From: Novipirellula aureliae
GTDB taxonomy: Bacteria; Planctomycetota; Planctomycetia; Pirellulales; Pirellulaceae
Length of the DNA: 64,000 bases
Direction of reading: 5' to 3'
NCBI RefSeq assembly: GCF_007860185.1
Contig: NZ_SJPY01000001.1
Span: 395,132 to 459,131, forward strand
The notes beneath the pieces are model-generated. The model saw nothing but the letters and a program-made list of their open reading frames with translations. It searched no databases and was not told where the DNA came from. Shown here in pieces: positions 18,601-25,942 of this stretch; position 1 is the first letter of the stretch, and each line of letters opens with the position of its first letter. Made by a program: the position numbers and the translations under genes.

Positions 18601-20327
18601 GTCTTTTCCCGCATCGACACGACACTGACTTGAAAACCTTGTTGCTTCGCAAGCAACTCCTCGGCCTCGTCGAGAACACGTTCTAACTCGGGTTCGTCTG
18701 CCAATAGCACTGATTGACCTAAGATCGCTTGCTGTTGGTAGTCGAGTCGATACCAAAGCCGCAGTCTACCAATCGCGATGGCGTGCTGAAGGGAATCCGC
18801 TATCCGCACTTGCTCATCAACCGCCTCTTCGTCTCGTTGTGCAACGGCTTGTCGCCATAACTTAAACAGCCTTTCAACCAATTCATTCGAGACGTCGCCG
18901 AGTTGCAATGGTGGATAGTCGGAATCAAAGGCAGCTTCCAATGCCGCAAGGTTGCGTGTGGCCTGCGATGCGATGTCTCGGCGAGATTGTAAAGCGTTGT
19001 CGTCAAGACTTTCGATCTCGGCGTGCAATACCTCTTGAACCAATTTTCGATACAGATGCGGTGCGACTGCAATCGGGTGTAGCTTCTGTGCGACCTGAGC
19101 CTGTTCAAACCGATCGCGAACATCCCAAAACCGATCGGGCGGTTTGGGGCCATCCACGTTCTTTCCAGGGTTTGGAGTTTGCGGCGAGTTGGCATCGAGC
19201 GGTTGCGATTCGTCCGAATTGACTTCCGTGTTGCTGTCCGTGTTGCTGTCCGTGTTGCTGTCCGTGTTGCTGATGGTACCCGACTCGGCTTGATAGCGTA
19301 CGGTTGAAACGGCGAGATCGTCTGCATCGTCTGCATCGTCAGGTTCGTCGGTTGCTTCGTCGGAGGGCTCGTCGGAAGCTTCGTCCGGGATCGCTTGAGC
19401 GATCCAAACTTGTGAGGCAATTTCAACATCATCCACGCGGCCCTTTTCACCGCGAAGCAACATGATTTGTGGCGGACTCGTGTTGCTACGCTGAGCCAAC
19501 CGTTGGTAGCGGGCTGACAAGTATCGACAAACCTCGTCGAGTCTCACTTCGTAATCTTGATTGAAATCGGCATCACCTCGAATCGCATGAAGCAACGATT
19601 GGGTAGACAGAGGCAGTTGTGTTCGGGGGTCCCAGCCTGCGTTTTGCAACGGGCCTCGAGTCGCTAAAACCCAAACACGACTGGAATGTTTCCCACGTAA
19701 CCCTTCTACCGTCTCTTGCAAAGACTCGAAGATGCGGTCACCAAACTGGTTCAAACGGGGCACCGACGCGAGCGGCTCGATATCGAGTACCACCAACCGC
19801 GACGACTCGGAAGCATCCGGACCTTCGTTTGCCAAAATGGTCAGCAATTCGGATAGTGGGAGCAAACCGGTTGCACCGGAGCGGTCGCGATCTGCGGCGC
19901 CCAAGTCGCTGCAGGCGATCGAGATTTCGCCATTTGGATCCGAAAGCAGGTAGCCACGCACGATCACCATCACCGTGTCGTCCAAATCGGCGAGTGGTTT
20001 CTTAATCTTCGTCGTATCGTTTAAGACGTCGCGAATCGAACTCACCTTGCCCTCGATCTCTTCCGCATTAAAATCGGCCAAGATACGATTTGCGGCGGTC
20101 GCGCCAAACATCGGTGGCATAATGACATCGCTGTCGTAAGAGCGAGCATGCAATAGGAACGTATGTAGGGTCCGATCAGGCCGACCACGAAAAATAATAT
20201 ACAGAAAGACACCCGCAAGGATGGTTGCCAACATTGTAAAAATGAACCGAGGCAGCCAGCGGTTCTTTTGTTTCGAACTTTTTTGTCGCCAAGATTTTCG
20301 TTGACTGTAGGAAGATAAATCGCTCAT
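15609..20327 (-). CDS. very large membrane-anchored protein with a degenerate caspase-like domain
   Basis: 1572 residues. Residues 1-27 are basic, 28-46 form a membrane anchor, the rest is probably outside the cytoplasm. Residues about 115-290 follow the order of a caspase-fold peptidase: hydrophobic strand DTVMVIVRGYLL, strand RLVVLDIEP, strand VWVLATRGP, then SLLHAIRGDADFNQDYEVRLDEVCRYL, which is the FT-LL-aL-G-aD-xNxDG-vtl-dEl block common beside bacterial caspase-like domains. The catalytic His position (normally GHG) reads RGY and the catalytic Cys position (normally DAC) reads DIE, so proteolysis is unlikely. A Thr/Ser/Asp repeat (SNTD four times) and acidic linker follow at about 335-390, then a long alpha-helical region, then beta-rich Ig-like parts with a calcium-binding type DFDKDGDGKPDSTD near residue 1400, and a C-terminal regulatory-type beta domain. 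It is divergent from the T6SS gene tssK. Confidence 0.75.
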   Translation of the reverse strand: MSDLSSYSQRKSWRQKSSKQKNRWLPRFIFTMLATILAGVFLYIIFRGRPDRTLHTFLLHARSYDSDVIMPPMFGATAANRILADFNAEEIEGKVSSIRDVLNDTTKIKKPLADLDDTVMVIVRGYLLSDPNGEISIACSDLGAADRDRSGATGLLPLSELLTILANEGPDASESSRLVVLDIEPLASVPRLNQFGDRIFESLQETVEGLRGKHSSRVWVLATRGPLQNAGWDPRTQLPLSTQSLLHAIRGDADFNQDYEVRLDEVCRYLSARYQRLAQRSNTSPPQIMLLRGEKGRVDDVEIASQVWIAQAIPDEASDEPSDEATDEPDDADDADDLAVSTVRYQAESGTISNTDSNTDSNTDSNTEVNSDESQPLDANSPQTPNPGKNVDGPKPPDRFWDVRDRFEQAQVAQKLHPIAVAPHLYRKLVQEVLHAEIESLDDNALQSRRDIASQATRNLAALEAAFDSDYPPLQLGDVSNELVERLFKLWRQAVAQRDEEAVDEQVRIADSLQHAIAIGRLRLWYRLDYQQQAILGQSVLLADEPELERVLDEAEELLAKQQGFQVSVVSMREKTDRIHSVVRRLDTVVRTNVAEVIDEFGRADKENVWNVLRKGYAWLRSPLPSGTQRRELTEAIRRAEMETVDAELLNIPAAKVSLSDLRANSDAAQQIARIQKTDSQLIETMLLANQTDPVSLVSKLQDASAHFAEQFAATLRIDPRDVSSEDLAKPILHEVLAIPRRRQASARILDPSLRPAGNRLQLDALESHLWVEINPDSNREAKYEISMDVDSGSGFLDDISAMEARWEDGLTLRDEQTIELTVPRREKSKVRLNLKALRHADQDTSSVPLRISIKPIGLGLSPDPSDQIPMLDVRIDLPKKDRVLLAVRSPGMSREFISGEDSLPDGVWLRTFSSRKTTFEPALVNDSGRSARARVWMLKLENPFRSQGIEAYYPELVANRMDQLRGQLLNSDGRVFDWILEGRQKLKGPVELDLAPGKVRTPLSWKNAAPADAADAAATSVAAVAESEEPAHGINVSHGMAVVIRLIDESGKTLPGGDQIVWMIPNPWSPSSYVDIDPQQVRYDRGEIQVAAKLKREIDGDHLDDMIPEIETRPVRLTWTEDDQWDRFESGLTRPLESQSLELKHLMPSGGQIEVPVSESRSETVLRLDVDDWPRAMRRLVSHRQGAVARETTRWDTIDFSEVSIDYGDRVPKNSDDDEILELFTIHHPDQTVVFRGRGKTLTTRLSADLSPLLYADESPPEIRLSDGDRNAWRYWTDRLIETVANRLQDDGKMVLTTTVRDLTSVWSEASRADDQLDLQATLKVGDQVKNAALQIKLDSTSPVVGTLRTRTLGPYYAGKGNTVEWTIVCADPERNNTRSGIRKIVVDFDKDGDGKPDSTDKPYVFPRLDGIPQIPRSVRTFELDEVGRLRIAVQVWDEAGLASEPKSDWIDVIEKPKPTKAEPKLSGNPSMPEKPNPIEPPKKGSIRGMIDSGHTMRGTLTLSPTPPNMRPSNGKIEVGSSNPRFEFSNLPAGDYTLSFKGTVNNQSKTMSWPGLKTDEAGGPPTNSLSP

Positions 20328-20353
20328 GGTCGGGCAAGCTCTTAGGCTCTGCC

Positions 20354-20434
20354 CGAAAAGGGGTCTGACCCTCTCCGAGCAAACGATAAAACAAGGGAAC
20401 AGGCTCGCTCTCTAAAGGGTCAGACCCCTTTTCG
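20354..20434. promoter_or_regulatory. 19-bp perfect inverted repeat between pseudo-caspase gene and tssK
   Basis: CGAAAAGGGGTCTGACCCT at 20354-20372 is repeated exactly inverted at 20416-20434, 43 bp apart. It lies in the 260-bp divergent gap, which must contain promoters for both sides. The motif resembles short dispersed GGGGTCTGACCCC elements seen in many genomes, so it could be a repeat with a stem-loop rather than an operator. Confidence 0.6.
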
Positions 20435-20587
20435 GAGAGAGCCCAGGAAAACGAGGTCTCTGATGAGCCCGTTCGTTTGGGCCTGTTCATTTTACCTAGT
20501 GGGAAGGGAGTGTGAAACCTGCTATGATGGGGGTTCGTTCGGATAAACCTTTTCTTCCCTTTCCGATTTGAGTTGGACGAATACTCT

Positions 20588-22039
20588 ATGCAAAACGAGC
20601 AGGTCGCTTGGCTCGAAGGCATGTTCCTTCGGCCACATCACATGCAAACGGCTCAGCGGAGCAATGCTGAATTCGTAGCCAATCAAGTCGCACTTGACCA
20701 TGGCTACAGTTATGGACTGCGACGGATCAGTTATAGCAAAGAGGCGATCGCCAACGGCCAATTTGAGCTAAGTGAATGCCAAGCACGGTTGCGAGATGGC
20801 ACGGTCGTTTGGCTGCGCACCGGTCAGGAACCCGATCGAGTCGAGTTGGGCGGTTCATCGGTTCCCAGCAAGGATTTATCGGAGGCGTTTAAGGACGACG
20901 AAACGATCGACGTCTATTTGGCCGTTCCTAAACTGCGACTCGGACGCGCCAACACGCTACCTGAACGTGGGGGTGAGCACCGCTATGTATCGAGCGCAAC
21001 GACGGTTCCCGATGAAAACGGTGGCGGGAACGAACAAGAGATTGAGCAGCGAGCGTTGAATGTCCAAATCCTACTCGGAAAAGATAATCTTGCCGGTTTT
21101 GAAACGATGCCGATCGCTCGTATCAAACGCAGCGGAGCGACCGAGGCAGCACCTGAGATTGATGAAGATTACATTCCTCCGGTGCTAGCATGTGAAGCGT
21201 GGCCGGAGTTAGGACGTGATTACGTTCGAGCTTGCTACGACATCATCGGGCAAAAAATTGACGTCTTGAGTGCTCAAGTGACCAGTCGTGGGATCATGCA
21301 AGGAGCGCTTGAAGCGGGCGATATCAACCGTTTGATGATGTTAATGTCGCTTAACGAAGGTTTCGCATCGCTACGCTCCTTGGCGTTTGCCAGCGGTGTT
21401 CATCCGTTGATCGCCTACACCGAATTGTGCCGCATCGTTGGTTCGCTCTCCATTTTTCGTAGCGATCGCAGGCCCGGTGAAATCCCGCTCTACGATCATG
21501 ATGATCTGGCCCGCATTTTTCGCTGGGTACGCGAAGAGATTCGTGCATTGATCACCGAAGTGCAAGAGTATAAGTACGAGCGTCGCGACTTTATCGGGGC
21601 CGGGCGGGGGTTGGAGGTATCGCTCAGCCCGAAATGGCTGTCTCGAAATTGGGAATGGTTTATCGGGATCCAGCACACCCAGATCAACGCCCAGCAAATT
21701 CGCGAGCTTCTGCTACCCGGTCGATTGGATTGGAAACTCGGTAGCAGTGAAAAGGTTGATTGGATGTACAAGTATCGTGTCCCGGGTTTGGCGATCGAAG
21801 AGACGCCCGCGCCACGTGCCTTGCCGCAAGGGGACAATTGGATCTTTTATGCGGTCAAGCGAAGTGGTCCAATTTGGGACCAATTGCAATCGCAAGATGC
21901 ACCGACCTTGGCGGCCCGTTTTACCGAAAGTCTGATTGAGAATCTCGATTCGCTTCAAGGCCAAAAGGATCTGCACATCAACGCAGGCGATATTCGCGGC
22001 ATGATCCGGCTCAGTTTGTTTGCTGTTCCTATTGGCTGA
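20588..22039 (+). CDS. tssK: T6SS baseplate subunit TssK (ImpJ/VasE)
   Basis: 483 residues from ATG 20588, five codons inside the longest frame, chosen because it gives the family start MQNEQVAWLEGMFLRPHHMQ. TssK connects the T6SS baseplate to the membrane complex by binding TssF/TssG with its N-terminal shell domain and TssL/TssM with its C-terminal head. Family blocks seen are LRPHHMQ (residues 14-20), a mid-region with FASLRSLAFASGVHPLIAYTELCRIVGSLSIF, and the C-terminal head with FIGIQHTQINAQQIRELLLPGRLDWKLG. It is the first gene of the secretion locus; tssL follows after 53 bp in the same direction, the usual tssK-tssL-tssM order. Confidence 0.95.
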   Translation: MQNEQVAWLEGMFLRPHHMQTAQRSNAEFVANQVALDHGYSYGLRRISYSKEAIANGQFELSECQARLRDGTVVWLRTGQEPDRVELGGSSVPSKDLSEAFKDDETIDVYLAVPKLRLGRANTLPERGGEHRYVSSATTVPDENGGGNEQEIEQRALNVQILLGKDNLAGFETMPIARIKRSGATEAAPEIDEDYIPPVLACEAWPELGRDYVRACYDIIGQKIDVLSAQVTSRGIMQGALEAGDINRLMMLMSLNEGFASLRSLAFASGVHPLIAYTELCRIVGSLSIFRSDRRPGEIPLYDHDDLARIFRWVREEIRALITEVQEYKYERRDFIGAGRGLEVSLSPKWLSRNWEWFIGIQHTQINAQQIRELLLPGRLDWKLGSSEKVDWMYKYRVPGLAIEETPAPRALPQGDNWIFYAVKRSGPIWDQLQSQDAPTLAARFTESLIENLDSLQGQKDLHINAGDIRGMIRLSLFAVPIG

Positions 22040-22092
22040 TTCATTGATCGTCCGTCCTTCACCTTTTTTCCGATTCCTTTTCCGTTACCGCC

Positions 22093-22731
22093 ATGTCACC
22101 CGAGTTTGCTGCTGCTGTCGATCCGATTATCACCTACGTCTTGTCCGTCATGGACGAGGTCGAGGCGGGGCGAACGCCATCACCCGAGGACGTCAGTACG
22201 CGTGTTCGTGGTTTGCTCGACCAGTCCGAAAACAAGCTCGGTCAGCGGAGCGATTGGGAGTTGGCAAAGTATGCGTTGATAGGCTGGGTCGATGACCTCT
22301 TGATCGAAGCACCGTGGGATGGCCGAGTGTGGTGGGAACAAAATCGTTTGGAGTTTCAATTGTTTCGCTCGGCGGACGCATTTACCGCATTTTATCTGCA
22401 AGCCAAAAAGGCGACGGAGTTTCCTAAAAAGGATGCTCTTGAAGTCTTTTACGTTTGTGTCGTCCTCGGATTTCGAGGGCTCTACGGAGATCCTGATGCG
22501 ACGGCTCATGCCGAGGATTTTGGGCTTCCCAAGACGCTGCAAGAATGGGCTCGCCGGGCATCGATGGCGATTCAGCTCGGCCAGGGACGACCACCGATTC
22601 TAGAACAGGGTCGGCCTGGACTTGGAGCGCCACCGCTTGAAGGTAAATACCTTCTTATCGGCAGTGGTGTGTTTTGTTTGCTTCTCATTGCGGTTGCGTT
22701 AGCGACCGCCCATAAAGTTTTTTGGAGTTAG
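22093..22731 (+). CDS. tssL: T6SS membrane-complex subunit TssL (DotU/ImpK)
   Basis: 212 residues. A cytoplasmic hook domain (residues 1 to about 180) with the DotU family marks YALIGWVDDLLIEAPW, FYLQAKKATEFPKKDALEVFYVCVVLGFRGLYG is followed by one C-terminal membrane helix (KYLLIGSGVFCLLLIAVALATA, about 187-207). There is no peptidoglycan-binding OmpA-like extension; the protein ends four residues after the helix. TssL anchors the baseplate by contact with TssK and TssM. tssM starts nine bases after the stop. Confidence 0.93.
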   Translation: MSPEFAAAVDPIITYVLSVMDEVEAGRTPSPEDVSTRVRGLLDQSENKLGQRSDWELAKYALIGWVDDLLIEAPWDGRVWWEQNRLEFQLFRSADAFTAFYLQAKKATEFPKKDALEVFYVCVVLGFRGLYGDPDATAHAEDFGLPKTLQEWARRASMAIQLGQGRPPILEQGRPGLGAPPLEGKYLLIGSGVFCLLLIAVALATAHKVFWS

Positions 22732-22740
22732 GTTAAGTCG

Positions 22741-24600
22741 ATGCAAGCGATCCGAAATTTTGTCGATGCGATTACTTATCCCTTCCGGGTGCTCGCGCGG
22801 ATTCCCAGTAATGTCATCAGTTCGCCACGAAGGATGCTCGGGCTTTCGCTGCAGATGCGCACGGCGATTCTGCTCTTCATCGGACTGTTGATCGTCGCCA
22901 CCGTGTGGGTGATCATGCGAGCAATGCTGGATGATCGAATTCAACTAAGCCAATTTTTGTGGCGAGAATTTCCGGTCATCGTTGTCTTGGTCTTAGTCAT
23001 TCCCATCGTGGTTTGGTATGCCTTGAAACTATGGCTCGAAGGCGAACCCTCACCCTATCCCGAAATTGATCGTGTTTGGGATGCCGCGTTGGCGTCCATG
23101 GCCCAACAATCGATCGATCCGTCAGAGACACCATTGTTTATCGTCATGGGCCCATCGAGCGTGACAGCCGCCAATGCGTTTATGGCTTCATCCTGTCTGC
23201 AATTTCCCGTCACCGTTCCAGTCGGACCTGCTCCGCTGCATGTCTTTGCGAACCAGCAAGGCATTTATGTTGTGTGCACCGAAAGTTGTTGTCTAGCAGG
23301 GCTGTTGGGCAAGGGCTTATCGGCAATCGGTGGACAAACCCCAGCGGCTTCGCCGGCTGCGGCCGCTTATGATCCAACGCGAACCATGCAGGTCAGCACG
23401 GACGGTCATGGCGGCGGATTCACGTTACCGCCACCTCCGGCAGGCCCCGCTTCGGGCGCAGTCCCTTCACGGTCATCGCGAGAAACGATGGGAGCGTTTC
23501 CTGCCAGCGACTTGGGGCCGTCTTCCGCTGGCTCAGGTGCCTCCCCTAGTAACGCACCCAATCAATCCTTTGGTGAGACACTGACGGGATTGCCAGGCAG
23601 TACACCTCCGATGCCACAGGCCTCCGGTTCACTGGCCTCCGGTTCACTGGCCTCCGGTTCACAGGCTTCCGGTTCCCAGGCTTCCGGTTCACTGGCAGCA
23701 GGCATGCCGGCGGCGGGTATGCAGGGGACAATGATGGTCGGCGCGGGCGGATTTGGTGCGCCGATCGTCCATCAGCCTAGCAGTAGTGCAACCCCCCGCC
23801 TCGACCCTGGCCAATCCGAACAAGCGACGGCAAAGCTAGCATATATCTGTCGCTGTATACGCCGCGTTCGCGATCCTTTGGCACCGATCAACGGAGCGTT
23901 GATCGCGACCCCGTTCAAACTTTTGGCTGACGGTTCGCAAGAGGCGGTCAACCAACTGCAAACGGCCTTGAACTCCGATTTGGCAACTCTGCGTGGGGCG
24001 ACCCGAATGCGATGCAGTGTCACGCATATCGTCGAAGGAATGGAAGAGGAGGCGGGTTTCCGAGAATTGATTCGCCGGGTTGGCACCGACCGTGTTGCGA
24101 CGCAACGTTTCGGGAAAGGGTTCGGGCTTTGGAATCCTCCCAACAGCGACCAACTCGATGCTCTCGTCCGTCATGCCTGCGGTGCGTTCGAAGATTGGTC
24201 CTATTTGCTATTTCGTGAAGACGAGAGTTTGAGTAAGCGTGGCAATCGCCATCTGTATGGATTGCTATGCCGAATTCGAACCAAGTTTCTGCCTCGGTTG
24301 ACCCACGTCATCCAATCGGCCTACAGCATCGATCACAATGGGGCAACGATTGCAAAACGCGAACCGCTGCTGTTTAGCGGTTGCTACTTTGTCGCCAATG
24401 GTGATTCCCCTGATCGGCAAGCGTTTCTGGCAAGCGTGTTTCGCAAGAGCCAAGCCGAGGAAGAAGAGTTGGAATGGGGCAGCGAGGCGGTACGTGAGGA
24501 ACAGCAAATGCAGACGGGCGTACAAATTCTGCTCGTCATCAACGGTGTCCTCGCCGCAACGATTGCTGCGATGCTCATTTATTATAAAACCCAAAGCTAG
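22741..24600 (+). CDS. tssM: short TssM/IcmF lacking the periplasmic domain
   Basis: 619 residues; usual TssM is about 1100-1200. Two N-terminal membrane helices (about 41-62 and 77-98) are followed by a cytoplasmic domain. The Walker A position reads GPSSVTAANAF (137-147), without the GKS/T core. A Gly/Ala/Ser-rich linker (about 200-350) includes tandem ASGSL/ASGSQ repeats. The IcmF core resumes with PINGALIATPF, RMRCSVTHIVEGMEEEAGF, RFGKGFGLW and the GCYFVANG block. The protein then ends in a third membrane helix (VQILLVINGVLAATIAAMLIYY) and stops four residues later. In classical systems that third helix leads into the large periplasmic domain that binds TssJ and spans the envelope; here that part is absent by a clean stop, with no reading-frame remnant after it because the next gene begins three bases later. 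Upstream GGAGTTAGG is a good ribosome binding site. Confidence 0.85.
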   Translation: MQAIRNFVDAITYPFRVLARIPSNVISSPRRMLGLSLQMRTAILLFIGLLIVATVWVIMRAMLDDRIQLSQFLWREFPVIVVLVLVIPIVVWYALKLWLEGEPSPYPEIDRVWDAALASMAQQSIDPSETPLFIVMGPSSVTAANAFMASSCLQFPVTVPVGPAPLHVFANQQGIYVVCTESCCLAGLLGKGLSAIGGQTPAASPAAAAYDPTRTMQVSTDGHGGGFTLPPPPAGPASGAVPSRSSRETMGAFPASDLGPSSAGSGASPSNAPNQSFGETLTGLPGSTPPMPQASGSLASGSLASGSQASGSQASGSLAAGMPAAGMQGTMMVGAGGFGAPIVHQPSSSATPRLDPGQSEQATAKLAYICRCIRRVRDPLAPINGALIATPFKLLADGSQEAVNQLQTALNSDLATLRGATRMRCSVTHIVEGMEEEAGFRELIRRVGTDRVATQRFGKGFGLWNPPNSDQLDALVRHACGAFEDWSYLLFREDESLSKRGNRHLYGLLCRIRTKFLPRLTHVIQSAYSIDHNGATIAKREPLLFSGCYFVANGDSPDRQAFLASVFRKSQAEEEELEWGSEAVREEQQMQTGVQILLVINGVLAATIAAMLIYYKTQS

Positions 24601-24603
24601 CTC

Positions 24604-25035
24604 ATGCACGAACCGAACGAATCCGGCTATTCCTATACCTACGAGGTTTGTCCAGAAAATCGCGACCAGAAGGATTCCGAGGCGAATCGGGAATCCGCAG
24701 CACAAGCCAAGGCCTTGTTGAACGAGGTCCTCGGTGAAACGTTGTCTCGGCAGCGGGAAAGTCCCGTCGACCTAATGGAAACACTGAAAGCATGGCGACG
24801 CTCACAACAGGACGCTCGTTTCGACAATATTCGATGTGAAGAAATGATTGGCGAAGTGCTCCGACATTGGCTTGGCGCACTAAGCGAAAAGCTTCCTAGC
24901 AGTTTGCAACATGACGTTGGGGACGTTTTATGGAATGACCCTACCAGCCAAATGCGATTGAACCGTTTGTGGGCATCTCTTGCGGATGAACCGCATTCAA
25001 ATGACCCAACCTCTTCAATAGGTACCGTATCGTGA
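24604..25035 (+). CDS. conserved-position unknown protein between tssM and the sigma factor gene
   Basis: 143 residues, no membrane segment or signal peptide, mostly helical by eye: AAQAKALLNEVLGETLSRQ and EEMIGEVLRHWLGALSEKLPSSL are amphipathic. I do not recognise a family. It begins three bases after tssM and its TGA overlaps the GTG start of the sigma factor gene by four bases (GTGA), so it is translated within the T6SS operon and coupled to the sigma factor. Possible roles by position are a partner of the sigma factor or a cytoplasmic T6SS accessory protein. No anti-sigma signature (zinc HxxxCxxC) is present. Confidence 0.7.
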   Translation: MHEPNESGYSYTYEVCPENRDQKDSEANRESAAQAKALLNEVLGETLSRQRESPVDLMETLKAWRRSQQDARFDNIRCEEMIGEVLRHWLGALSEKLPSSLQHDVGDVLWNDPTSQMRLNRLWASLADEPHSNDPTSSIGTVS

Positions 25036-25760
25036 CGGGCGAACCAATATCCTCCGAAAAAGCTTCAAGCGACACGGACACGAAAAGGCACGCTGCCGAA
25101 TTGATTGCTGACGGTCAGGGGTTGGTTCGATCACTCGCATTGAACGTGCATCGAAGTTTGCCCGTCCCGACCGACTTGGATGACTTGATTGCCTATGGCC
25201 AATTAGGTCTGGTCGAAGCCGCACAGGCGTATGACCCTGACGCGGGTGCTCGTTTTACAACGTTTGCTTTCTACCGTATTCGCGGTGCGATTTATGACGG
25301 CGTTGCCAAGATGACTTGGACAAGTCGAGCAAGGTTTCGACGGTTGCGATTCCAAGCCATGGCCGATGCGGTACTGGAAAACGAGCACGAGGATCCAAAC
25401 TCCTCCTCGTCAGCGGCGCAAGATGCCAATTGGCTTAGTCGGGTGACCGAACAGTTGGCGGTTGTCTTTTTGGTGACCAGTGAAGAGGATTCGGTCGGCA
25501 ATTCCTTAACCAATGCGGTCGATCCCTACGATTCGCCTGGCAAGACTGTCGCGAGCCGAGAGATGCAGCAATCCTTGAGAAAGCTCGTCGATCAATTGCC
25601 AAGCGACGCCCGCCGCTTGGTCAGCAGCATCTATTTCGAAGGCTTCACGCTAACACAAGCTGCCGAGCGAGCGGGAATCAGTAAGAGTTGGGCCAGCCGA
25701 TTGCACGCAAAGAGTCTCAACCAACTGGCCAAGAGCTTACGAAAAATGGGAGCTGACTAG
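25032..25760 (+). CDS. sigma-70 family (FliA/WhiG-like) RNA polymerase sigma factor
   Basis: 242 residues, GTG start at 25032 coupled to the preceding stop. Region 2 is clear: LDDLIAYGQLGLVEAAQAYDPDAGARFTTFAFYRIRGAIYDG, with the FxTFAxxRIRGAIxD signature of the FliA/SigF/SigB type. Region 4 is LPSDARRLVSSIYFEGFTLTQAAERAGISKSWASRLHAKSL, a helix-turn-helix. Between them region 3 is long and divergent (about residues 110-180, with a Ser-rich acidic insert), so promoter recognition may differ from flagellar FliA. The gene sits in the middle of the T6SS operon between tssM and tssA, which suggests that it directs transcription of the T6SS or its effector genes elsewhere. Its own promoter target cannot be read from the sequence with confidence. 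Confidence 0.9.
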   Translation: MTGEPISSEKASSDTDTKRHAAELIADGQGLVRSLALNVHRSLPVPTDLDDLIAYGQLGLVEAAQAYDPDAGARFTTFAFYRIRGAIYDGVAKMTWTSRARFRRLRFQAMADAVLENEHEDPNSSSSAAQDANWLSRVTEQLAVVFLVTSEEDSVGNSLTNAVDPYDSPGKTVASREMQQSLRKLVDQLPSDARRLVSSIYFEGFTLTQAAERAGISKSWASRLHAKSLNQLAKSLRKMGAD

Positions 25761-25789
25761 AGGACCGGAAGATACCGGAAAATCAGGTC

Positions 25790-25814
25790 GTAGCGGAAGT
25801 CGTCAAGACTTTCG
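25790..25814 (+). repeat. TAGCGGAAGTCGTCAAGAC-type repeat, 3' of the sigma factor gene
   Basis: 25-bp element starting GTAGCGGAAGTCGTC and ending GACTTTCG, 30 bp after the sigma factor stop. A variant with three changes is at 7458-7482. GTCGTCAAGAC partly self-pairs. The rest of the 182-bp gap before tssA shows no ORF; it could hold a promoter for the tssA-tssH part. Confidence 0.6.
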
Positions 25815-25942
25815 TTTTTTAGCAACGACAAAACGCTTGATGCTTCTCCGCTACCTTCACCATTCAATCGACGTCCCGCGGCATAGGGAACAAACGAGCG
25901 CAAACTCCATCGACCTTTCACATTTAATGCGAGAATGACATC

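Noticed and set aside
22741-24600. TssM truncated by a frameshift
   Set aside because: The ending is a complete membrane helix with a normal stop, and the next gene begins three bases later, so no lost coding remnant remains.
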